From: Manihot esculenta
Lineage: Eukaryota > Streptophyta > Magnoliopsida > Malpighiales > Euphorbiaceae
Direction of reading: 5' to 3'
Assembly: GCF_001659605.2 (NCBI RefSeq)
Contig: NC_035174.2
Coordinates: 23,634,027-23,698,026 of the forward strand
Length of the DNA stretch: 64,000 bases
The notes beneath the pieces were generated by a model, which worked only from the letters and a program-made list of their open reading frames with translations, did no database searches and was not told the origin of the DNA. A program made the position numbers and the translations under genes. Positions 22,587 to 35,211 of the stretch are shown here, piece by piece; the stretch's first letter is position 1; each line of letters begins with the position of its first letter.

Positions 22587-25500
22587 ATGTGAGGAACTCG
22601 TCGATCAGCTCGATTGACTGGAGTCCCACCAGAGAATGAGAGACCAGCTGCTCGTCCTCCTGCATTGCCAAGGGCAAGGTCTCAGAGATCTAGCAGGGAA
22701 GGTATGTCAATAGACCCTCGAAGGTCTGTTGACGAGAGCAGAAGAGGTACAGCGAGAGGAGGAAGATCAGAGGAAGCTATGGAGATTGATCAGTCTAGAG
22801 ATGACAGCATGGGTATTGGCAGCTTTGAGGAAGGTATGGGAGAGTCGCAGGGAGGTGCTCAGACCTCAGGTTTTGGCTATCCAGAGTATCCGATGGGAGG
22901 TATGTCGGAGTACTCGAGTTTTGTGCCATATCCTCCTTACATGCCTTATATGCCTTATCCTTACTATCCACCATATCCTATGTATCCCTCTTCCCCTACC
23001 CATCCAAGTGCAGCACACCCAGAACCAAATGAACCAGTACCACCACCAGCAGAACCAGTAGCCCCTGTTGTTGACAGACATCAACCTAGCTCATCTGGAG
23101 GTAAAGTACAAATGACGGAGTACTTGAAATTGGATGCTCCTAAATACAACACGGGAGATGATCCATTTGAATACCTCAGGTCAGTTAGGATGATCACCAG
23201 TGAGTTGGGAGCTGATGATAGTCGGGCCATTGAGATGGCAGGTTTCACATTTAAATGCAAGAAGGCCAGAGAATGGTTCAAGAATTATGTGGAACCCAGG
23301 ATGAACAATATGTCTTGGGGAGAGTTCGCCAATGAATTTGCAGGGTGGGCTTTTCCTGATAGCTCCAGGGAGATGAAAGTCATAGAGTTCGAACAGTTGC
23401 GACAGACAGATGAGATGAGTGTTGATGACTTCACAGATAAGTTCCTGGATTTGCTTCAGTATGTGGGTCAAGCCTATGATACTGATCAGAAGAAGGCAAG
23501 GAGATATACTATGAGACTGCATCCCAGGTATTCTTCCTTGATTCTTCCTGCAGAAAAGGAGAGTTTTCACACGATCGTAGACGCAGCCAGGAAAATGGAA
23601 GCTAGTGCCAATATTCAGAAACAGTCAAAGGCACAGGCTTCGGGTTCTAAGGCCCCCGGTTCAGCAGCCGCAGGCATTAAGAGATGGGATAGAGCAAAAG
23701 GAACAAAGAGTAAGTTCTGGAGTAAAGTGAAGTCAGGTCTGGGAATAGGTAGTGGCCCAAGCTCTGGCACAGCTCCAGTCTGTAGAAGATGCGGAAAACC
23801 ACATGGCGGAGTTTGTCGGTTGGGATCTACAGCTTGTTTTAAATGTGGACAGGAAGGGCATATTGCTCGGGATTGTCCGCAGGTGACTTTTGCATCGTCC
23901 CAGCAGATGAGTTCAGGCAGTGTGGTACAGCCAGTTGTACGGCCAGCAGCTCCAGTCATGCCTCAGAGTAGTGGCAGAGGTAGAGGGAGAGGGGCAGCCT
24001 CTACTTCAGCAGCAGGTTCCCGAGGTGGAAATCCGGTAGCCCCAGCATGGATTTTCACTGTGACACAGGAGGAGGCTAACACGTCGAACACAGTGGTGTC
24101 AGGTAATCTCATCATTGGGTGTTCAGATGTGTATGCTTTGATGGACCCCGGTGCTTCTCATTCCTTTATTGCTTCGAGAGCCATAGAGAGATTGGGTTTG
24201 ATCAGTTCTGAGTTAGAGTATCCTCTCTGGGTCAGTGGACCTAGATGTGACCCATCAGTGGCAGTGTCAGTCTGTCGTTTCAGTCCAGTGTTTATAGAGG
24301 GTAGATACCTTCCAGCTGACCTTGTGGTTCTAGATTTGACGGATTTTGATGTCATTCTAGGGATGGATTGGTTATCTACATATAGTGCTACGTTGGACTG
24401 TCGAGAGCAGCTAGTGAGTCTCAGAGACCAGGATGGGTCAGCGTGTGTCTTCAGAGGAGACAAGAGAGGTACACCCAGAGGTATGATTTCAGCCCTTCAG
24501 GCTCGCCGTTTGCTTAGGAGGGGTTGTCAGGGGTTTCTAGCTCATGTGAGAGAGCTAGACAGTCAGGTGAGGGAACCAGCCATAGTACTAGTAGTCCGAG
24601 AGTTTCTCGATGTGTTCCCAGACGATTTGCCAGGACTACCACCTGATAGGGAGATAGGGTTTGAAATTGAATTACTGCCAGGTACCAGACCTATCTCTAT
24701 TCCTCCCTACAGGATGGCGCCAGCAGAGTTAAAAGAGTTGAAAGAACAGTTGCAGGACTTGGTAGATAAGGGTTTCATCCGCCCTAGTACCTCACCTTGG
24801 GGTGCTCCAGTGCTTTTTGTCAGAAAGAAGGATGGATCCCTCAAACTTTGTATCGACTACAGACAGTTGAACAAGGTCACTATCAAGAATAGATATCCCT
24901 TACCTCAGATTGATGATCTGTTTGACCAGCTAGCTGGAGCAGGTTGTTTCTCGAAAATAGATCTGAGATCCGGGTATCATCAGTTGAGAGTCAGAGAGGC
25001 AGATGTGCCTAAGACAGCTTTCAGGACCAGATATGGGCATTATGAATTCTTAGTGATGCCGTTCGGGTTAACTAACGCCCCTGCAGCATTTATGGATCTC
25101 ATGAACAGGGTATTCAGTGAGTTTCTGGATCACTTTGTCATTGTTTTCATCGATGATATTTTAGTGTATTCTAGAGAGACAGAGGAGCATGCCCAGCATC
25201 TGAAGATAGTTCTGCAAACACTGAGAGAGCATGGTTTGTATGCCAAGTTCTCGAAGTGTGAGTTTTGGTTGAGGAGCATTGCCTTCTTGGGACATGTGGT
25301 ATCAGCAGAGGGTATTGAGGTAGACCCCAAGAAGATAGAGGCGGTAGCTAACTGGCCCAGACCCACGACAGTGACTGAGATTAAAAGCTTTCTGGGACTG
25401 GCAGGTTACTACAGGAGGTTCGTTCAGAACTTCTCAAAGATAGCAGCTCCTATGACCAAATTGACTCAGAAGAACCAGAAGTTTATCTGGTCAGATCAGT

Positions 25501-27374
25501 GTGAAGAGAGCTTTGAGGAGCTCAAGAGGAGATTGACAACAACACCAGTGTTAGCTCTGCCTGTCAGTAATGAAGAGTTCACAGTGTTCTGTGATGCATC
25601 TCGAGTGGGATTGGGTTGTGTATTGATGCAAAGTGATAGAGTGATAGCTTATGCTTCTAGACAGTTGAAGAAGCACGAGTTGAATTACCCTACCCATGAC
25701 CTAGAGATGGCAGCAGTTATCTTTGCACTTAAGATGTGGCGGCATTACCTCTACGGGGTTAAATGCGAGATCTTCACTGATCACAAGAGTTTACAGTACA
25801 TCTTGAGTCAGAGAGAGCTGAATTTGAGGCAGCGGAGATGGGTGGAATTGTTCAGTGATTATGATTGTCAAATCCAGTATCATCCGGGTAAGGCGAATGT
25901 GGTCGCAGACGCCCTAAGCTGGAAGTCACTAGGCAGTTTATCCCATATAGCAGCAGAGCGGAGATCAGTTGTGATGGAGCTTTATAAGCTCTTAGACGAG
26001 GGATTACAGCTAGAGTTGTCTGGTACAGGTGCATTGATAGCACAGATGAGAGTGACACCTGTGTTTCTGGAGCAGATAGCTCAGAGACAGCATGAGGACC
26101 CTGCGTTGATAAAAATTGCCAGGACTGTTCAGTCAAGCAACAGTGCAGAATTCAGATTTGACAGTAAAGGGATCCTTCGCTATGGGAATCGACTTTGTGT
26201 ACCAGATAGGGGCAGTGTGAAGGAAGACATTATGAGGGAAGCTCATAATGTGAGGTATAGTGTTCATCCAGGAGCCACCAAGATGTATCAGGATCTAAAA
26301 AGGGTCTATTGGTGGCCAGCCATGAAGAAAGAAGTGGCGCAGTTCGTGACAGCCTGTGAGGTTTGTCAGAGGGTGAAACTGGAGCATCAGAAACCAGCCG
26401 GAATGCTTAACCCATTACCGATTCCAGAGTGGAAATGGGAGAATATAGCTATGGATTTTGTAGTGGGTTTACCAGCTACGTCCAACAGGATAGACTCTAT
26501 ATGGGTGATTGTGGACAGACTCACGAAATCTGCTCATTTTCTTCCAGTACGGAGTAATTATTCTGTGGATAAGTTGGCACAGGTCTATCTGGATGAGATT
26601 GTGAGATTACATGGAGTTCCAGTGTCTATAGTTTCAGATAGAGGACCTCAGTTTACCTCCCGCTTTTGGCGGAGTCTGCAGAGTGCGATGGGCACGCGAT
26701 TGGATTTTAGTACTGCTTTCCACCCACAGACTGATGGACAATCAGAAAGGACCATCCAGACCATAGAGGATATGCTTCGATTATGTGTGTTAGATTTTGG
26801 CGGTTCTTGGAGGCAGCATCTACCTTTGGTGGAGTTTGCTTACAATAACAGCCATCATGCTAGCATAAGGATGGCTCCTTATGAAGCTTTGTATGGGAGG
26901 AAGTGCAGATCCCCTGTTTGCTGGGAAGAGGTAGGAGAGAAGGCTCTTGCAGGGCCAGAGTTAGTAGACATTACCAGTAGAATGGTGCCCATGATCAGAG
27001 AGAGAATCAGAACAGCGCAGAGTAAATTGGCTCCACGGTACATTGGACCCTTTGAGGTGTTGCAGAGGATCGGAAATGTGTCGTATAAGCTGGATTTACC
27101 TGCTTCTATGGAGCGAATTCACCCGGTATTTCATGTTTCTATGCTACGGCAGTTTGTGTCAGATCCGAATCAGGTTCTGAGTGAGCCTGAGGTGGAGATT
27201 CATACGGATCTCACCTATATCAAGCAGCCAGTGCGGATTCTGGACACGCAGATCAGACAGCTAAGGAACAAGGAGATTCCGATGGTGAAAGTTCTATGGA
27301 ACCACCATAATCTAGAAGAGTGCACCTGGGAGACGCGGGAGTCTATGCTCCAGCAGTATCCATATTTGTTTTGA
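22587..27374 (+). pseudogene. gag-pol: P4 gag-pol polyprotein, one long frame with damaged start and integrase deletion
   Basis: The normal start ATG (22587) is followed at once by TGA (22590-22592) where P5 has CGA, so the first usable in-frame ATG is 22704, removing the basic N-terminus. From there the frame is open to the stop at 27372-27374. It has a Pro/Tyr-rich region, Gag domain, zinc knuckles (Cys codons from 23781 and 23835), protease Asp-Pro-Gly (24144), reverse transcriptase Ile-Asp-Asp (25152-25157), RNase H first Asp (25593), integrase DDE at 26454, 26637 and 26745, and a chromodomain-like tail. Against P5, 38 codons are missing in frame at 27023/27024, just before the GPF motif of integrase. 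RNase H ADALSR has Trp for Arg (25920-25922), and a Gly in integrase is Arg (26868-26870). Probably not autonomous, though most domains remain. Confidence 0.93.
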
Positions 27375-27415
27375 GGTTAGTTTTCTCCGTTTCATGTGTT
27401 ACTTGTGTGTTTTAG

Positions 27416-27451
27416 GAACCTTCGAGGATGAATGTTCTTAAGGGGGGAGAA
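27416..27451 (+). other. P4 pre-PPT hairpin remnant and polypurine tract
   Basis: Arms GAACCTTCG (27416-27424) and TGAATGTTC (27429-27437) are a decayed form of the family hairpin (one mismatch and one wobble pair). The polypurine tract AAGGGGGGAGAA is at 27440-27451. Confidence 0.82.
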
Positions 27452-29720
27452 TGTAATACCCGGCTAGAGTCCGGCACCGGAATTCTTGTCGTCCGGTGGA
27501 CTCCGGGATGTCGGAATCCTCTAGAGGGTAGGAGATATGCATGTTGTGTGGTTTACTGTGTTACAGGTAAATGGAACCAAGTTTTGAGTTGAAATGAACC
27601 AAGGCAGAGGAGCCAAGTTCGGCCGCTGAAGGTAAGTTCGGCCGCCGAAAGTGCCCAAGGTTCGGCTTCCGAATTCAGGTTCGGCCCCCGAATGTTGCAT
27701 GGTTTTGCATGCGATTCGGCAGCCGAAGTTGAGTTGCTTAGCCAGCAGTTTTGTATCCCTTAGTCAGCATTTTGGACAGGTGTTATCACCAGATCATGTC
27801 CAGAAGTTGGTCACATCTCCCATGATTTATCTGCACGCTTTTAGCTGCTCAGGCTAAGGTTTTCACAGGTGTGGAAAGTTTTAAAGTGAAAACAAACTTA
27901 GTTTTGAGTGTTTATGAGTGTGAAGAGAAGGTGATCCATTTTCTTGGTTCAGATCGTTCATCTTCGTGTTTACAGGAGGTACGTGAAGATCTTGAACATG
28001 TTTTACTGTTTTACAGAAGTGTTATGCAGGGTTGGGTAGAGATGCATGCTTAGGTGACAAAGGGTGTGTTTGATGGCATGATTATGTGTTCTGTTTGATG
28101 TGTTTGTTGGGGTTTTTTAGGTAGTTTTGGACCCCTTTGGACATATACATGAGTATATGTGTGTTGAGAAGTTGAGTTTGCATGTTTTGCGAGATTGAAG
28201 GGCATTCAGGAGTTTGTTTGCCGTCGGGGCTGAGTTCTGGATGAACTCAGGTTCGGCAGCCGAAGGTTCATTCGGCCGCCGAACCTCTTGCATGGTGGCT
28301 TAGGCTGCCACAGCTTGCCCCCGCGAGTTTTGCATGTTCGGCTCTGTTTGGGGGATTCGGCCGCCGAAGGTGCTGCCGAAGGTTAGAGACTTTCGTCTCT
28401 GGAGTGCCTTTTGGCCCCCGAAACTTGCCCCCGAAAGGGTTCGGCCGTCGAAACTTGAGATTCGGCCGCCGAAGGTGCTTGAGTTTCGTCTCTGGAGAGG
28501 ACTTTCGGCCGCCGAACCTGCCGCCGAAAGTGTTCTGTCCAGCTTTCTTTTGCATGCTTTGCATGGATAGTTGAGTGAGTTTAAGGGGATTCTTGGGGAG
28601 TTTAAGAGAGTTATTCATACGCTTGTTTGGTCCCTCATTTGAGTCCATCTGTATAGGTACAAACCAGAGGAACCAGAGAGAGCAGTAGTGAGTACTGCTC
28701 CAGAGGTTCAGAGCCTGCAGAGTCAGTCAGTCCAGATAGCCAGAGGTGAGTGGAACTAAACTTAACTCTTTTACTTGCACACAATGGAATGTTTTAGCAT
28801 ATCTCATGCATCATGATTATGCCTTAGGTTGAGTGCATTAGTAACCACGAATATGGTGCATTGCATAGTTCTTTGTTGATGTGGGTAAATGCTGCATGAT
28901 CCAATAGTCTCAGACAGGAAGTCCAGGAGCCTTTGACTACGCCCTGGCAGGTATAGAGAAGTCCAGGAGCCTTTGACTACGCCCTGGCAGGTATATAGTA
29001 AAGTCCAGGAGCCTTTGACTACGCCCTGGCAATGGTAAGTACAGAGGTGTTATATACACATATACATATATGACAGGAAGACCAGGTGCTCAATTCTACG
29101 CCCTGGCACAGAGTTACTGGGACTATGTGGTGACAGGTTTATTCTTGATGTGGCTTGTCTGTGCTATGGTGCATTCCATGAGATCATATTTTACTGAGAT
29201 GTTTTACTGTTCTACTCACTGGGCTATAAAGCTCATCCCACTCCCTTAACCCCAGTTTTGCAGGTTCAGTGTACTGTGTACAGGGACAGTCCAGCAGAGT
29301 ACAGAAAGAGTAAAGAGATTTGTAATAGCTTAGAGTGGACATGTAATATTAAAGAGATGTAATAGTTGTGTGTAAAGTTAAAAATGTGCTTGACCTAGTA
29401 ATGTATGTTTTGTACATGATCTGTATATGTATATGTATATATATTTTCCTGTATGTGTAAACCAGGCTTAACAGGTATGAGTTAACCCATCTAGAGCAAG
29501 CTCTAGTCAGGGGTACAGAGTACAGAGTACAGAGATAGTGCATGCACAGGTTAAGCCTTGGTTCAGACAAGAGTTTTTTTTTTTATTTTCACAGAAAATG
29601 TATGATCATGTATGACTATTCCAGGTACACAGAGAGTTTAGCAGGCTTGCTACGGGTTCTGGCGGCCTTAAGCCGACCTGAATCCTAGCGCCGGTGACGG
29701 TCCATTTTGGGGTCGTTACA
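27452..29720 (+). repeat. P4 3' LTR (2269 bp)
   Basis: Complete LTR. GCCGAA palindromes cluster at about 27616-27730 and 28248-28535; CCAGG/CCTGG tandem hairpins lie at about 28920-29110. It is followed by CTTAA and then the last 121 bp of the M1 LTR. Confidence 0.95.
27979..29263 (+). promoter_or_regulatory. Series of splice-site-like motifs in the P4 LTR
   Basis: In order: donor-like GAG|GTACGTG (GT at 27979), acceptor-like CTGTATAG (AG at 28655-28656), a purine-rich block 28657-28745, donor-like CAGAG|GTGAGTGG (GT at 28746), and acceptor-like TTTTGCAG (AG at 29262-29263). Equivalent motifs recur in the solo LTR at 47656, 48318, 48393 and 48910. The pattern would give a leader of several exons spliced to gag. 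Inferred from motif conservation only. Confidence 0.45.
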
Positions 29721-29725
29721 CTTAA

Positions 29726-29846
29726 AATCATGAAATACATTAAAACATTTTATGAAAACATGTTTCTACCCTACTAGAGGCTTCCGACATCCGAGATTCC
29801 ACCGGACGGTAGGAATTTCGATACCGGAGTCTAGCCGGGTATTACA
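29726..29846 (-). repeat. M1 3' LTR, remaining 121 bp
   Basis: Resumes after the second CTTAA and ends CCGGGTATTACA at 29846. The same sequence is continuous in the other M1 LTR at about 46032-46156. Confidence 0.94.
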
Positions 29847-29883
29847 TTCTCCCCCTCTTAAGAACATTCGTCCCCGAATGTTC
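29847..29883 (-). other. M1 polypurine tract and pre-PPT hairpin
   Basis: On the element strand: perfect 9-bp hairpin arms (plus-strand GAACATTCG 29862-29870 and CGAATGTTC 29875-29883, 4-base loop), then AAGAGGGGGAGAA next to the LTR (29859 to 29847). Confidence 0.9.
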
Positions 29884-29953
29884 CTCAACTAGCACATGCA
29901 AAGCAATCAATATAATATACATACATAGCACATAAACACATAAAGATCTAACC

Positions 29954-32900
29954 TTAAAAGAGATGAGGGTACTGCTGGAGCATAGACTCCCGCGTCTCCC
30001 AGGTGCATTCTTCCATATTGTGGTGGTTCCAAAGGACTTTCACCATCGGGATTTCCTTGTTCCTTAGCTTTCTGATCTGGGTGTCTATGATCCGTACTGG
30101 CTGTTCAATATAGGTGAGATCCTCTTGGACCTCCATATTACGCTCACTAAGAACCTTGCCCGGATCTGACACAAACTTCCTCAACATTAAAACATGGAAA
30201 ACCGGATGGATTCTTTCCATTGAAGTAGGTAAATCCAGCTTGTACGACACATTTCCAATCTTTTACAAGATTTCAAAGGGTCCGATGTATCGTGGGGCTA
30301 GTTTACCTTTCTTCCCAAAGCGAACCACTCCTTTCATAGGAGACACCTTGAGCAATACCAAATCCCCCTCCTGAAACTCTACTTGCCTTCTGCGGATGTC
30401 TGCATAACTCTTCTGTCTGCTTGCAGCAGTCTTGATCCTTTCTCTGATTATGGGTACTACCCTGCTGGTAATTTCTACTAGCTCAGGCCCTGCCAAGGCC
30501 TTTTCTCCAACTTATTCTCAGCAAACAGGTGATCTGCACTTCCTCCCATACAAAGCTTCATATGGAGCCATCCCGATGCTAGCATGATGGCTGTTATTGT
30601 AGGCAAACTCCACCAAAGGTAGATGCTGCCTCTAAGAACCGCCAAAGTCCAGCACACACATTCTGAGCATATCCTCTATGGTCTGGATGGTCCTTTCTGA
30701 TTGTCCGTTCGTCTGTGGATGGAAAGCAGTGCTAAAATCCAACTTGGTACCCATGGCGTTCTGCAGACTCCGCCAAAATCTGGAGGTGAACTGGGGCCCT
30801 CTATCGGACACTATTGAAACAGGAATCCCATACAGCCTGACGATCTCATCAACATACACCTGCGCCAACTTGTCCACAGAATAGCCACTCCTGACAGGGA
30901 TGAAGTGAGTAGATTTGGTGAGTCTATCCACAATCACCCATATGGAGTCCAATCTATTGGACGTCGCCGGTAACCCCACTACGAAGTCCATAGCTATATT
31001 CTCCCATTTCCACTCTAGAATAGGTAGCGAGTTAAGCATTCCAGCTGGCTTCTGATGTTCCAGCTTCACCCTCTGACACACTTCGCAGGCTGACACAAAC
31101 TGTGCCACTTCTCTCTTCATAGCTGGCCACCAATAAACTTTCTTCAAATCTTGGTACATTTTGGTGGCTCTAGGGTGAACGTTGTATCTTGCATTATGAG
31201 CCTCTCTCATAATGTCTCCCTTTAGCCCTATGTCATCTGGTACACACAATCGACTCCTATAGCGGAGGATCCCCTTGTTGTCGAATCTGAACTCACTATC
31301 CTTGCCTGACTGAACAGTCCTGGCAATCTTCACTAATTCTGGATCCTCATGCTGTCTCTGAGCCACCTGCTCCAGAAACACGGGTGCCACTCTCATCTGG
31401 GCAACTAAAGCACCTATACCAGACAACTCCAACTGTAGACCCTCATTCATGAGCTCGAAGAACTCCCTCACTACTGGCCTCCTCTCAGCCGATATGTGGG
31501 ACAAACTGCCAAGTGATTTCCGGCTTAAGGCGTCTGCCACAACATTCGCCTTACCCGGATGGTATTGAATCTTGCAATCATAGTCACTCAGCAACTCCAC
31601 CCATCTTCTCTGTCTCAAGTTCAAATCTCTTTGACTCAGGATGTACTGTAGGCTCTTATGATCTGTGAAGATCTCACATTTAACCCCATAGAGGTAGTGC
31701 CTCCACATCTTGAGTGCAAAGATTACTGCTGCCATCTCCAGGTCATGTGTGGAGTAATTCAACTCATGCTTCTTCAGCTGCCTAGAAGCATAAGCAATCA
31801 CCCTTTCATTTTGCATTAGCACACAACCCAACCCCACTCGGGATGCATCACAGAACACTGTGAAGTCCTCACTGCTAGCTGGCAAAGCTAACACTGGTGC
31901 TGACGTTAGTCTCTTCTTAAGCTCTTCAAAACTCTCTTCACACTGGTCGGTCCACACAAACTTCTGATTCTTCCTGGTTAACCTGGTCAGAGGAGCTGCA
32001 ATCTTTGAGAAGTCCTGAACGAACCTCCTGTAGTAACCCGCCAAACCTAAGAAACTCCTTATTTCTGTCACTGAAGTGGGTCTAGGCCAGTTAGCCACAG
32101 TTTCTGTCTTCTTGGGGTCCACCTCTATTCCATTTTCTGACACTACATGCCCCAAGAATGAAATGCTCCTCAGCCAGAACTCACACTTGGAGAACTTGGC
32201 ATACAAGCCATGCTCCCTCAAGGTCTGTAGAACCAACCTCAGATGATGGGCATGCTCCTCTGCATTCCTGGAATACACCAAGATATCATCTATGAAGACA
32301 ATAACGAAGTGATCCAGGTACTGGCTAAACACTCTGTTCATGAGATCCATGAATGCTGCAGAGGCGTTGGTTAACCCGAACGGCATGACAAGGAACTCAA
32401 AATGCCCATATCTGGTCCTGAAAGCTGTCTTTGGCACATCTTCCTCTCTTATCCTCAGCTGATGGTACCCAGATCTCAGATCTATTTTGGAGAAACAACC
32501 CGCTCCTGCTAGCTGGTCGAATAGATCATCGATCCTTGGCAATGGGTACTTATTCTTGGTAGTGACTTTGTTCAACTGCCTGTAGTCAATACAAAGTCTA
32601 AGGGATCCATCCTTCTTTCTCACAAACAAGACTGGAGCACCCCAAGGTGAGGTACTCGGTCGGATGAAGCCCTTTTCTACCAGCTCTTGCAACTGTTCTT
32701 TCAATTCCTTCAACTCAGCTGGAGCCATCCTGTAGGGAGGGATAGAGATCGATCGGGTTCCAGGCATCAATTCTATCTCGAACTCTATCTCCCTAGTAGG
32801 TGGTAAACCTGGCAGCTCGTCTGGGAACACATCTAAGAACTCTCTGACCACTGGCACCAAGGCGGGCTCTCTAACCTGACTGCTAAGCTCTCTCACATGA

Positions 32901-34939
32901 GCCAAATACCCCTGACATCCCTTCCTAAGCAACCTAAGAGCCTGAAGAGCTGACATCAGACCTCTAGGTGTACCCCTCCTGTCTCTCCTGAAGACAACCT
33001 CTGACCCATCCTGACCTCTGAACCTGACTACCTTGTCCCTGCAGTCCAAGGTAGCACCATGGGTAGATAACCAGTCCATCCCTAGAATGACGTCAAAATC
33101 AGTCAAATCTAGAACCACCAGGTCGGCAGACAAGCATCTTCCCTCAACAAACACTGGGCTGCACTGGCAGACTGACTCTGCCACTAATGGATCACACTTG
33201 GGTCCACTGACCCAGAGAGGGCACTCTAACCCAGAGACCATTAATCCTAACCTCTGAACGGCTCTTGGTGCAATAAAAGAATGAGATGCACCAGGGTCCA
33301 TCAAGGTATACACATCTGAACAACCAATGACTAAGTTACCTGCCACTACGGTGTTAGATGCATCTGCCTCCTGCTGAGTCATCGTGAAGATCCGTGCTGG
33401 AGCTGATGGACCTTCACCTCTGAAACCCGCTGAAGAAGAGGTTGACCCTCTCCCTCTGCCTCTGCCACTGGCCTGAGTCGTGGCTGGAGCTGCTGGCTGC
33501 GCTACACTACCTGAAGCTGTCTGCTGGGACTGTGCCCCAAAAGCTGCCCTAGGACACTCCTGTGCCATGTGTCTCTCTTGCCCGCATCTGAAGCAGGCTG
33601 TCGTCCCAACCAGACAAACTCCCTTGTGCGGCTTTCCACACTTCTTGTATACTGCATTATCCGCACCAGAGCTTGAGCCACTCCCTAGTCCCAGACTGGA
33701 CTTGATCTTGTTCCAGAACTTATTCTTCTTTGGCTTCCTAGTGGTGTTACTCCACCTTTTACTACCTGAAGCTGCTGCACTCAGAGAAGAAGAGCCTGGG
33801 GTCTTAGAACCAGAGGGCTGTGCCACTGACTGTTTAACTGTCCCCTGAATGATGGCACTGGCCTCCATCTTTTGGGCCATATCCACTATGGCATGGAAGC
33901 TCTCCCTATCTGCTGACTGGATCAAGGAGGAATATCTGGAGTGGAGTTTCATGATATACCTCCTTGACTTTTTCTGGTCTGAGTCAAGATTTTGCCCTGC
34001 AAATGGCAACAGCTCCAAGAATCGGTCTGTGAACTCATCCACACTCATATCATTAGTATGCCTCAACTGTTCAAACTCTATCATCTTCAGCTCCCTTGAA
34101 CTATCGGAGAAAGCCCATCCTGCAAACTCGTTTGCAAACTCTTCCCAAGACATGCTGTCCACCCTCGGGTTCACATAATTCTTAAACCACTCTCGTGCCT
34201 TCTTGCACTTAAGCGTGAACCCAGCCATCTGAATGGCTCTACTATCGTCAGCCCCAATCTCATCTGTAATCACCTTGACCCTTTCAAGATATACAAATGG
34301 GTCATCCCCTTTTTCATACTGAGGAGCGCCCAACTTCATGTAGTCGGTCATCTTGACCTTACTCCCACCAGATGAGCTAGGCTTAGGTACTGGGGTTTTT
34401 GGAACTGTGGGTTCTGCTGGTGGAGGAGGAGGTGCAGCATCCCCTAGGGCAGGGTTTGCTGTACCTGGATAGTAAGGTGGAGGTGGGTACATGGGGTACT
34501 GTGGGTATGGTGGGTAGTAAGATGGATATGGCATCTGTGTGGGATAAGGGTTAAAGCTATGGTAGTCCGATGTGCCTCCCATCGAATACCCGGGGTTTTG
34601 TGAGAAGGGTGGGTAGTAAGATGGCTGAACAAATTTCGAGGCCTAGGTGCCTCCTTGGGACTCTCCCATTCCCTCTTCCGACATGCTCACTCCTAAACTG
34701 CCATCCCTCCTCTGGTCCACATCCATCTCATCCCCCATATCCTCTGACATTCCCTCCTGAACTGTTCCCCTTACTGATCTGCTTCTACCCAGATCCAAAG
34801 ACCTTCTAAGGTCTCTTACTGCTCTTTCACTGCTAGACCTGCTTGACATTGCCCTAGGCAATGCAGGAAGACGGGCGCTCGTGCCCTCATCCTCAGGTGG
34901 TACTCCAGTCAATCTTGCTGATCGACGAGTTCCTCTCAC
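29954..34939 (-). pseudogene. gag-pol: M1 gag-pol polyprotein, inactivated by several stops
   Basis: Full-length gag-pol in family order: gag with Pro/Tyr-rich N-terminus, two zinc knuckles, protease DPGA, reverse transcriptase with FIDDIL, RNase H, integrase and chromodomain-like tail ending QYPHLF. The start ATG has become GTG (34939-34937). Stops are at 34645-34643 (TAG for Gln), 30634-30632 (TAG for Trp), 30520-30518 (TGA for Trp), 30514-30512 (TAA for Glu) and 30265-30263 (TAA for Gln). The 1316-codon stretch 34582-30632 is uninterrupted. Most changes fit C-to-T or G-to-A transitions, the signature of methylated, silenced DNA. Domains are recognisable throughout; no functional product is expected. 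Confidence 0.94.
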
Positions 34940-35195
34940 CTGTTTTCTGAAAAACAGCACACATCACACAAAAACATTAGCATCAAATGGTTCATGTGGA
35001 AACACATGAACCCGCATCACAAACATATCATTCATATCATAGCATTAATGCACATGTATATAATCATGGCATTTCACATCATCATTCAAGACAGGACTCT
35101 ACATCCTATCCTAGTGGACATGACCTTTCCTATTGTGCTTGACCTTCTATAACATCTATGAGCCCGACACTCTAGGTCCGACCATATGAACCTAT

Positions 35196-35208
35196 GGCTC
35201 TGATACCA
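35196..35208 (-). other. M1 primer-binding site, initiator Met-tRNA type
   Basis: TGGTATCAGAGCC on the minus strand, three bases inside the 5' LTR starting at 35212. Confidence 0.93.
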
Positions 35209-35211
35209 TTC

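Larger units (their letters stand above)
7863..29720 (+). mobile_element. P4: Tekay-type element inserted in the M1 LTR
   Basis: Perfect target duplication CTTAA (7858-7862, 29721-29725). Both termini match the family: TGTAATACCCGG at 7863 and CGTTACA at 29720. The 5' LTR is split by P5; with P5 removed the LTRs are 2267 and 2269 bp. By eye they differ at roughly 20-25 positions (about 1%), so P4 is older than P5 and M2. Confidence 0.95.
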
